From Gemmatimonadota bacterium (GTDB lineage: Bacteria; Latescibacterota; UBA2968; UBA8231), in assembly GCA_002712305.1 (NCBI GenBank), contig PATE01000054.1, positions 42,105 to 82,590 of the forward strand: 40,486 bases of DNA, in the 5' to 3' direction. How positions within the stretch are numbered: the stretch's first letter is position 1; every line of letters begins with the position of its first letter. Below are positions 9,310-17,839 of this stretch, piece after piece. The notes under the pieces were generated by a model that did no database searches, had not been told where the DNA came from, and saw nothing but the letters and a program-made list of their open reading frames with translations. The position numbers and the translations under genes are program-made.

Positions 9310-10431
9310 TTAAGAGGTTTCGCGACGCCAGACGTCGTATGGATTCTCTCTGTTGGACATGGGGAAACTCACGCGTCCCTTCACGCGCTGCGACTCGTGC
9401 ACGGCCATGACCATCTCGAGGGCGGCCAACGCATCGGCACCGCTGGATGCCTCGATGACATTGCGGTCTTGCTCGATGGCAGTCAGCAGTTCACGCACGA
9501 TCATCAGATTGCTGTGGTGCGTTCGATCACCGGGTGGAATCGCCTCCCAGTCGTCGATCAACACTCGCTCCCAGGCTACTGTCCCATCGGGGATGAACAT
9601 GCCATGCCGGTGGATGTACATCTCTCCATTGGGTGAGTTGCGCAGCGAAAGGATCCCTTTCGTGCCATGGGCCTCAAAACCGAAAGAGCGGCTGTTGACT
9701 CCCGCCTCTGGGTCGGCGGGGCGCGACTCAAAATGGGCGGTGACGCCGTTGGTGAACACGTAATAGGCGGCGAGCCGGTCTCCTGCGATGGATCCGATTC
9801 CCTCCGCACCGTCGTATGCGTCGTCGAGGGTGACATCGCGGTCACCTTGAGAGACGTGGGACTGTGCCCAGGAGACCTCGGCGCCAGCGAAGTAGCGCAT
9901 GCTGTCCATCATGTGCGGTCCCAGTACGGCTAGGTCTTCGGCGCCCGAGCGCCGATCCCACTTGCCCCGTGCCTTGAGCACCTGCAGGTCGCCGATTTCG
10001 CCGGCCTCCACCAGCCTCTTCCCGTATTGCTCATAGGGATTCGCTCGACGATGAGCCACTGCAACCTTCACATTGTGGGTTTCGCACGCTTCGAGCATGG
10101 CATCCGCTTCTGCCAGCGTTGCCGCCAACGGCTTCTCGCAGAAGATGCCGCGAACACCTGCCTCGGCGGCGGCGATGACCATGCGGGCATGGTGCGTGAC
10201 CACCCTCGGACACACATTGACGAGATCGACGCTCTCTTTCTCAAGCATCTCTCGATAGTCTGTGTAGAGATTCGACGCACCTGTTCGTGTTCCCGCATCG
10301 CCGAGTCCCTCCTCGTCCGCGTCGGCAACGGCCACGACCTCCACGTTGGATATGTCTCGATACACCACATCCAGGCCATGACCATAGTTCCCGTTGCCCG
10401 TGTGGCCGATGATGGCGGCTCTATACGTCAT
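9310..10431 (-). CDS. Gfo/Idh/MocA family oxidoreductase
   Basis: Start MTYRAAIIGHTGNGNYGHG at 10431 preferred over 10530; GIFCEKPLAATLAEADAML, VAVAHRRANPYEQYGKRLV. Confidence 0.88.
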   Translation of the reverse strand: MTYRAAIIGHTGNGNYGHGLDVVYRDISNVEVVAVADADEEGLGDAGTRTGASNLYTDYREMLEKESVDLVNVCPRVVTHHARMVIAAAEAGVRGIFCEKPLAATLAEADAMLEACETHNVKVAVAHRRANPYEQYGKRLVEAGEIGDLQVLKARGKWDRRSGAEDLAVLGPHMMDSMRYFAGAEVSWAQSHVSQGDRDVTLDDAYDGAEGIGSIAGDRLAAYYVFTNGVTAHFESRPADPEAGVNSRSFGFEAHGTKGILSLRNSPNGEMYIHRHGMFIPDGTVAWERVLIDDWEAIPPGDRTHHSNLMIVRELLTAIEQDRNVIEASSGADALAALEMVMAVHESQRVKGRVSFPMSNRENPYDVWRRETS

Positions 10432-10595
10432 TGTCTTTCCTATCTGTCTTTCCCATATAGCGCGTCGAGGCAGGTTTCCCACACAAACGACCCGCTTGCC
10501 TTTTGCTCGCTTATCTTGTTGCTCACTCACATTCTAAGCAATAGTCCACGACTCACCACGACCCTCCTTTTCGTCTACGACGGAGACGCCTGGCC

Positions 10596-11456
10596 ATGTC
10601 TGACACCTTCGTTCGCCCCTTTCCGGCGCTCACGCCGGCGCAGAGATATCATCTCGATGTCTTCGGGTACGTCGTCATTGAGAACACCCTGACCACGATC
10701 GAAGTAGAGCGCCTGCTGGACGCGATGCAACAACTCAAGGCCGATTTGATTGCCGCCGGAGAGGGTGGGGTCGTGCGAGGCTGCCGCCTGAGTGCGAGAC
10801 ATGAGCACCATTGCCACTTCGCCCATATCCTGGAAGCCGATCCGGCGATCTACGACTACCTCACCCACCCACGACTCGTCGGCCTGGCAGAAGAACTGGT
10901 TGGGGGGTCGGTTCGACTGGAAGAGTCAGAGGCTGTCATCAATCATCGGCCAGATCCGGCACCCGCCCTTGACGCTCCTTACGGTTTCCACACGGGCACG
11001 ATGCCCGATCAGGGAACCTACACCGAGAACGGGTTGTTCCACTGCACGTTCGTCAAGACGCTGACGAACCTCACCGACCTGGGGCCTGATGATGGGGGGA
11101 CGGTCTGCATCGCAGGTAGTCACAAGATCAAGGCGCCGCGTGAGCAGATCATCGCATGCGCCGAGGAAGATCGTTCTCTCGTGCATCAGGTCATTGCACC
11201 GGCGGGTTCGACGCTCCTGTTCGGAGAATCCCTGATCCATGCAACTGGTCACATTCGCTCAGACCGTGAGCGGGTCATCGTGATTGGAGGCTATACGCCC
11301 ACCATGTTCCAGGCATGGAATGGGCAGGAGCCAAGTGCCGCCTTCGTTGAAGCGGCCGAACCTCGGCACCGCGCTCTTCTGTCAGGAAGTGATCGCTGGA
11401 ATTGGCAGCGGCAACACCGGACCCTCGACATGCCCGTTCATCAAGATGCCGACTGA
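10596..11456 (+). CDS. Phytanoyl-CoA dioxygenase (PhyH) family protein
   Basis: 286-aa ORF; LTPAQRYHLDVFGYVVIENTL, YGFHTGTMPDQGTY, FVKTLTNLTDLGPDDGGTVCIAGSHK, AGSTLLFGESLIHATGHIRSDRERVIVIGGY. Confidence 0.88.
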   Translation: MSDTFVRPFPALTPAQRYHLDVFGYVVIENTLTTIEVERLLDAMQQLKADLIAAGEGGVVRGCRLSARHEHHCHFAHILEADPAIYDYLTHPRLVGLAEELVGGSVRLEESEAVINHRPDPAPALDAPYGFHTGTMPDQGTYTENGLFHCTFVKTLTNLTDLGPDDGGTVCIAGSHKIKAPREQIIACAEEDRSLVHQVIAPAGSTLLFGESLIHATGHIRSDRERVIVIGGYTPTMFQAWNGQEPSAAFVEAAEPRHRALLSGSDRWNWQRQHRTLDMPVHQDAD

Positions 11457-11458
11457 CG

Positions 11459-13014
11459 ATGGAACAACCCAGCATCATCACCGGAGATTTTCAGGTCGAT
11501 GCCCTGCTGCCGGCAGTCCGGTCATTTCTTTCGCAAGACACCGTCGACTACTGCATTGATGGGCAGGTTGTGCACGGGTACCGTAGTTCAGACTGTCCCG
11601 CGCTCTGGATTCGCGATCACTCTGACATGCTGCGCGGGGCACGCTATTTCGATCCGGACATGACCAGTGCCGTGACTCACTTCGCCGAGACTCAACTCGG
11701 CAATGGTTCGTTTCACGACTTCGTCAGCTGCAACATGGATCGGGAGAACTGGACCAAATATGTGCGAGTGCCCGTAGAGGCAGATGTCGAGTATCGTTGG
11801 GTGAAAGCCCTATTTCTCGCATGGCAGGCGACGGGAGACGATGAGTGGATGGCGTCCATGTTGCCCCATGCGGAACGGGCGATGGCCTATATCCAGTCTC
11901 ATCCCTGGCGCTGGAGCCAGGAACATGGTCTGGTCAAGCGCGCGCTGACGATGGACACATGGGATTTCGACTACGTGCGGGCCGATCAGCCGTGGCTCAA
12001 TTTCCAGATCACCGATGAGACGCATTGGGGCATCTTCCACGGTGACAACTCCGGTTACTACGAAGCGTATCGATGTCTGGCACGACTCTATCGGCACCTC
12101 TCAGATGAGGCCGCGGCCAATCGGTGGGAGAAGGAGGCGGCTCAACTGCGGCAGGCAACCAACGACCTGTGCTGGAATGGATCCTTCTATGCGCACCGTG
12201 TGCCCCTGGACGAGTTTCGCATTGATGGCGTGGACGAATCGACACAGTTGAGTCTATCGAATCCTATGGCGATCAATCGAGGATTGGCGTCGTGCGAACA
12301 GGCCCAGGCGATGCTGGATGAGTACATCCAACGGGCACAGGTGGGGTCAAGTTTTGCGCCGTGGTACTCCATCGATCCACCCTTTCCGGATGGGTGCTTC
12401 GGAGACCCACTCCTGGTGGGGGGAGCCTACATCAATGGTGGCATCTTTCCACTGGTGGGTGGCGAACTCGCGCGTGCTGCTTTCGCCAACGGGCGTGAGC
12501 GATTGGGCGTGGAGACTCTACGGCGATACGCCGATCTGATCGCTGCAACCGGGGAGACCTATCTGTGGTATTTTCCGGACGGCCGTCCCTCCTCGGTGGA
12601 AGCCAGTACAAGCCCTGAAGCGACGGCCACCGATGGCTGGGGATCCTCGGCCATACTCTTCGGGTTGGTCGAAGGTCTGGCGGGTGTGACCGATGTGGAT
12701 GCCTGTTTTCGGCGAATCGAGATTTCACCTCGCTGGGCGGCGGCCGAGATCGAAACGGCAAGGGTCCACATGGCTTACGCCGCCAGTGGGGCCGGCGTGG
12801 GCTACGTCTATGAGCAGGGCACGGACGGGTGTCGGTGCTGCCTCTATGCCGATGGCGCGACTGTGCGCTGCTGCCTGCGGGCAAAGACCTGGTGGGGATG
12901 GAAATCGGCGGTCAGCGTGTGGAGTGTGCTCGAACCGTGGTGGGTGAATCGGTCTATGCGGATGCGGATCTGACCGTCGACGGCCAGACCATCGTCGAAC
13001 TGCGGTTCACCTGA
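11459..13014 (+). CDS. Six-hairpin glycoside hydrolase-like protein, with an apparent frameshift near 12860-12885
   Basis: ATG at 11459 inside ORF 11402..12973; SSDCPALWIRDHSDMLRGARYFDPDM, ISPRWAAAEIETARVHMAYAASGAGVGYVYEQ. A plausible C-terminus continues in another frame (LLPAGKDLVGMEIGGQRVECARTVVGESVYADADLTVDGQTIVELRFT, to 13014), while the unshifted frame ends in Trp/Arg-rich sequence at 12973. Confidence 0.75.
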
Positions 13015-13055
13015 CCCGTGGTCAGGCCCGCTTCGTCATCAGGCCCCAACCCCCG

Positions 13056-13910
13056 TCAGACCTGCTCCCAGCGACTGGGTGCCATGCCGCGTTCGCCACG
13101 TCCCATGTCGTCGGTTTTGTTCGTCGCATCGAAGTCCCACTCGCGTGTATTCGGGTCACCGAACAAGGGCCGCACGCGCTCGGGCAGGGCAGCCACACGC
13201 TGTTCATCCCAAGCCTCCACCTCTGCGATAGGCCCCGCCCAGGCAGGCCGATAGGCGATGGCCAGCATGGAGCGCTCCTTGGCGCCTGTGTTGGGCAGCG
13301 TACCGTGGAAGACACGGTGATTGAGAAACAACGCTGACCCCGCCCGACACGGCACAACGACCTCCTCCGGATGTGACTCGTAGCGGCTGTACGGATTCGC
13401 CTGAGCGTGCAGACTCAGATGGGACCGGGGCACCACACGGAAGGGCGAAACGTCGAGAGTGAGATCGTCGAGATAGTAGAGGACGCGGATCGTCGCAGGA
13501 CACGAACCATTCAGGCCGAAGATCTTCGATCCATAGGGCTGGCCATCCGTGTGCAGGCTGATCCCGGGCGTACCAGGTTCAGAACGGTCGTAGCCGTAAC
13601 TCAGAAACAGGATCTGATCTCCAAAGACGGCGCGCAGCAGTTCGAGGGTAGGCTCGTGAGCGATCAGGTCCGTCGCAGGACCCCCTTCCCACTGAACATC
13701 TCTGCGACCACGTTGGTGAGGGCTGTAGTCGCGCGGGACCGTCTCCCATGTCGCGGCCTGTGTCTTCAGGCGTGCCAGATGGTCTTCATCCAGCAGATCC
13801 GGGACGATCAGATACCCTTCCAACTCGATCTGCCGGATTCGATCTCCCAGGCTCAGCGCCGCCCAGTCCCGATCGTCGATTTGGATGTCATTCGTCTGTT
13901 TCTCCATCAC
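13056..13910 (-). CDS. Phytanoyl-CoA dioxygenase (PhyH) family protein
   Basis: 284-aa ORF; IRQIELEGYLIVPDLLDEDHLARLK, SLHTDGQPYG, VPCRAGSALFLNHRVFHGTLPNTGAKERSMLAIAYRP. Confidence 0.9.
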   Translation of the reverse strand: MMEKQTNDIQIDDRDWAALSLGDRIRQIELEGYLIVPDLLDEDHLARLKTQAATWETVPRDYSPHQRGRRDVQWEGGPATDLIAHEPTLELLRAVFGDQILFLSYGYDRSEPGTPGISLHTDGQPYGSKIFGLNGSCPATIRVLYYLDDLTLDVSPFRVVPRSHLSLHAQANPYSRYESHPEEVVVPCRAGSALFLNHRVFHGTLPNTGAKERSMLAIAYRPAWAGPIAEVEAWDEQRVAALPERVRPLFGDPNTREWDFDATNKTDDMGRGERGMAPSRWEQV

Positions 13911-15313
13911 AGAACCTCCACCTCGATATCATCAAACCAACTGCTTCCCACACCATCCTGTCGCAGAGAGATCTCGACAGCACTTGCCTCTGGGGGTGGG
14001 GGACCGGTGATCTCCAGTCGCAGTTGAGTCCAATCCGCATCGCCGCGGACATAGTCCGTCACACGGATGGGATACCGCTCGGGTACATTGAAGATAATCC
14101 AGCGAAGCCCCAGGCACGCGCCGCGGCCGACGAGATCTCTGGTCTTGACCCAGACACTGACGCGCAGTCCCGTCGATTGACGCCATCGCTGGGTGAAGGC
14201 TCCCTCGCCCTCCCTGTCCATCGACCACAGACTGACACCCGGTCGTTCTCGTTCGATCTTCAGGCTGTGGTCGTCACTACGACCCGTATCATGGCACCAG
14301 TCTGCCCCTTCTCCCTGGGGGAGCCATGGCCAGGGGCCAGGATCTCCCGCGGATTCGTTTAGTTTCTGCCCCCGAGAGAAACTCGACAGTCTCTCGTAGG
14401 CGGGCAGTTCCTCGAATCCACCAAACTCGACCGCCGGGGGACGGGGCGCTGTCTGTCGCATCTTCTGCACGACGGGTGGCGGGCAGAGGCGCACCCGAAA
14501 GCGCTCGCTGATGTCGCTGTAGAGCTCATCACGCGAGTACTGACCGGCCAGATGGATGTCGTAGCCCCAGTTGCACACGCCCACCCGCGTGCGCGCCGCC
14601 GAAGCGCCGACAAACTGAAAAGCGGGACTCGGCACCGTGTCGGTGGCATCGGCCAGCACGAAATACGAATCGGCGGCGAACTGCTCGGGCCTGGTGATCC
14701 CGGTGGCCAGGTGATTGAGGGGCATCTGCCACGCCGACCCGTCAGTCGATTGGGCCAGGAGGCGATCATACCCCCGTCCACTCCACGCGCCATCGAACTC
14801 AATCGTCGGTGCGGGGATATCGGTGAACCAGGGGTCACTGTACTCGAAGGAATGGCTCTCTACTCCGGGAAGATCAAATGTCTCCGGCGCATGGAGCTCC
14901 AAGTGGCAGGCAAATTCGTACACATAGCTGCCATCTTCCTCATCATACGTGATGTCGATGATCCGGCGTGATGTGGCGACCCCCCCGGGGTCGGCGGTGA
15001 TGACGGTGAGTCTCAGGTGACCTGAGCCTCGGCCCTCGACACTTACATCGACCACATCGGAGGTGATGATGTCCCGTCCCAGAACCCAGTACAGATGAAC
15101 ACCATCCACGAGTGGTTTCTGGTGTGGGGCCAGCGAGAGGGATCGCAGTAGAATTGGGCGGGGGTTCTTGTTGAAGTACCGCAGATTCTGTTCCGGTTGC
15201 TCTACCTCCACATGTTGTAGTTCGGCGATGGGCTGGTCACCATCATGGATCCATTCCGGGCCGGCGGTGACACCACCGCGGGTCTTGAGATCAAAACTGG
15301 GACTATGCGTCAT
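13907..15313 (-). CDS. Uncharacterised protein with C-terminal jelly-roll/carbohydrate-binding-like region
   Basis: ORF 13907..15376; start MTHSPSFDLKTRGG at 15313 preferred. C-terminus GLRVSVWVKTRDL...ADWTQLRLEITGPPPPEASAVEISLRQDGVGSSWFDDIEVEVL resembles CenC/CBM4-9-like folds. No signal peptide seen. ATGA overlap with downstream PhyH. Confidence 0.7.
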   Translation of the reverse strand: MTHSPSFDLKTRGGVTAGPEWIHDGDQPIAELQHVEVEQPEQNLRYFNKNPRPILLRSLSLAPHQKPLVDGVHLYWVLGRDIITSDVVDVSVEGRGSGHLRLTVITADPGGVATSRRIIDITYDEEDGSYVYEFACHLELHAPETFDLPGVESHSFEYSDPWFTDIPAPTIEFDGAWSGRGYDRLLAQSTDGSAWQMPLNHLATGITRPEQFAADSYFVLADATDTVPSPAFQFVGASAARTRVGVCNWGYDIHLAGQYSRDELYSDISERFRVRLCPPPVVQKMRQTAPRPPAVEFGGFEELPAYERLSSFSRGQKLNESAGDPGPWPWLPQGEGADWCHDTGRSDDHSLKIERERPGVSLWSMDREGEGAFTQRWRQSTGLRVSVWVKTRDLVGRGACLGLRWIIFNVPERYPIRVTDYVRGDADWTQLRLEITGPPPPEASAVEISLRQDGVGSSWFDDIEVEVL

Positions 15314-15335
15314 TTTTTGATGGACCACCGTCGTG

Positions 15336-16708
15336 TTACGCGTCCCACATGCGTGGCATGCGGAAGGCCTTGCCATTCTTGAAGAAACTGCCCATCTCGT
15401 GGGCGGCGATCATTTCGTCACACATCTTGCGGATATCATCGATCGACAGTTCCGCGGAGGTGTGCGGGTCGAGCATGGCTGCCTGATACACGGCATCTCT
15501 GTTGCGTTGGAATACAGCATCCAGCGTGACCAACTGCGTACTGATGTTGGTTCGATTCAGACCCGCACACTGCTCTGGAAGGTCACCGACGAAGGTGCCC
15601 TGAACACCATTTCGATCGACGAGGTAGGCGATCTCGACGACGCAGTTGTGGGGCAGGTTGGTAATGTAATTGCCATCGTTGAGGATGTTTCCGCCGATCC
15701 GATAGGGGATGTCGGTCTCCATGGCCTCCATGATGTAGGAACCATACTCGTGAGTACGGGTATGGCTCAGTTTCGCATTCCGTGTCAGTTCCTTGCTCTG
15801 CGTCTTCCAGCGTTCGATCTGCCGAATACAGCGCCGTGGGTATTCATCCAGCGGAATATTGAACTCCTCGATCAGTTCAGGATAGTTGGATTTGATCCAA
15901 TAGGGCATGTATTCGGAACTGTGTTCGGAGGACTCGGTGATGTAGTAACCGAAGTGGCGCATCAACTCCAGGCGCACCATGTCGCGGGGCTTGTCAGCCC
16001 CCTTCTTGCGGGCCTCGCGCACGATCCGAGCGGCACGACGCCTGATCTCCGGATAGAGGTCCTTTTCGCCATCGGTGATCTCCAGCAGCCATGCCTGATG
16101 ATTGATGCCGGCGATCTTCCACTGCAGGTCCCTGGCGGGGGGCATGCCGACGTATTCGAGCAAGCGAGGTGCGCAGACCTGAACCGAATGACACAACCCG
16201 ACGCCCAGGATGCCGGTTCCACGCAGGAGCGCACCGGTGACGGCGCACATGGGATTGGTACAGTTGAGGAACCACGCATCCGGACAGACCTGCTCCATAT
16301 CCTGACCGAAGGCCATCACGCGGGTGCCGTTCGCAGCGTGCGGAATAGACCACCGATGCCGATCGTATCGGCAATGGTCTGGCGCAGGCCGTATTTCTTC
16401 GGGATCTCGAAATCGATGACCGTCGACGGCTCATAACCACCGACCTGGATCGCATTGACCACGTAGGTGGCGTCTTTCAGCGCCGCCTTGCGCTGGGGTT
16501 TTCCAAGATGGGCCGTGATTTTCGCCCGGCCCTTGTTCGTATTCCGATTCAGCGTCTGAAGCATCTTCTTGGATTGGCGGAGGCGTTTCCCCTCGATGTC
16601 ATACAGCGCGATGTGGGCATCGTGAAGAGCGGGGCTGAGCATGGTGTCGCCGAGGATATTCTTGGCAAACACCGAAGAGCCCGCGCCCATGAAGGTGATC
16701 TTCGACAT
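15336..16708 (-). CDS. Glycoside hydrolase family 4 protein, in two frames (frameshift at about 16316-16319)
   Basis: N-part ORF 16316..16708 (MSKITFMGAGSSVFAKNILGD...ADTIGIGGLFRTLRTAPA*) and C-part ORF 15336..16319 (MMAFGQDMEQVCPDAWFLNCTNPMCAVT...LCHSVQ...INHQAWLL...). Together they match GH4 organisation (Rossmann, NPM, CHS, NHQ motifs). Confidence 0.85.
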
Positions 16709-16751
16709 GGCTTACGACTTCCTCTGCAGTTGATGTCTCAACACGGGTGTC

Positions 16752-17783
16752 TCAAAGGTCGATAGCGATCTCGCGACCTTCGGAGGCCGAATCGATGGAG
16801 CCGAAGACCATGGCCAGACTCTTGATGTTGTCATGGGCGACCGTCTCGGGTTCACCACCATGACGGACACGATCGATGAATTCTCGCATCAGCCCTGTGT
16901 GATGACCGATACGATCGTCCGGGGCGCTGTCGGGAATGGTGAGGGGAGACATTTCGGATCGAAAATCGCCGGACTGGCTCACGCTTTCTCCGTGGATCCC
17001 CTCACCCCCATCCCACAGGACCGAGCCGCGTTCGCCCACGATCCGCCAGTCGCTTTCCCAGGTGGTATTCATCCCTTCTGCACACCAACTTCCTCGATAG
17101 GTGAAGACAATGCCGTCGGTCATTTCAAAGACAGCCACGGCGTTGGCTCCATGGGCGAACCATGACCCGGACGAATTCCACTCCCGGCAATACACGCGAA
17201 CCGGATCGGCACCACTGATCAGCCGCGCTGCGTCGAAGGTATGAATGGCCATGTCGAGCAGCAGTACGTGATCCATCTGGGCGCGAAATCCACCAAAGTG
17301 AGCCCCCAGATAGAAGTCGGCATCGACGCTGGTCAAAGGGCCGATGGCGTCACTGTCGAGCAATCGCCGCAGTCGCCGAATGTTGGGATCATACCTGCGA
17401 TTCTGAATGACTGCGTAGATCCGGTTCGCCTTGCGGGCTGCCTCCAGCGAGGCTCTGGCGTTGGCCATGGAGTCGGCCAATGGCTTTTCCCCCAATACGT
17501 GACACCCGTGCTCCAAGGCGGTCGTCGTCACGTGGGTGTGCGCCTCGGGCACGGTACAGTCAAACACGACATCCGGCCTCAACTCTTCGAGGAGGCGAAC
17601 CATGTCCGTGCCGGTCTGGGCCTGGCTGAGTTCGTATTCATCGCGCCGGGCGAGGGCTCGATCGGCATCGAGATCGACGAGGCCTACGATCTCGACATCA
17701 TCCAACGTGGCCGCCGCGCCCAACCAGGCGCCACTCATCCCACCGCATCCCACCAACAGGGCACGGACCGAACTGTCACTCAT
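16752..17783 (-). CDS. Gfo/Idh/MocA family oxidoreductase
   Basis: 343-aa ORF; ALLVGCGGMSGAWLGAA, HVLGEKPLADSMANARASLEAA, YAVIQNRRYDPNIRRLR. Confidence 0.9.
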   Translation of the reverse strand: MSDSSVRALLVGCGGMSGAWLGAAATLDDVEIVGLVDLDADRALARRDEYELSQAQTGTDMVRLLEELRPDVVFDCTVPEAHTHVTTTALEHGCHVLGEKPLADSMANARASLEAARKANRIYAVIQNRRYDPNIRRLRRLLDSDAIGPLTSVDADFYLGAHFGGFRAQMDHVLLLDMAIHTFDAARLISGADPVRVYCREWNSSGSWFAHGANAVAVFEMTDGIVFTYRGSWCAEGMNTTWESDWRIVGERGSVLWDGGEGIHGESVSQSGDFRSEMSPLTIPDSAPDDRIGHHTGLMREFIDRVRHGGEPETVAHDNIKSLAMVFGSIDSASEGREIAIDL

Positions 17784-17839
17784 CGGGGTTTCTTTCTGGT
17801 TCGAGCTGTATCATCGCTCACGTCAGGGAGCGGTTCCCG

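Noticed and set aside
15333-16436. 367-aa plus-strand ORF opposite the GH4 gene
   Set aside because: Antisense to clear GH4 motifs; shadow ORF.
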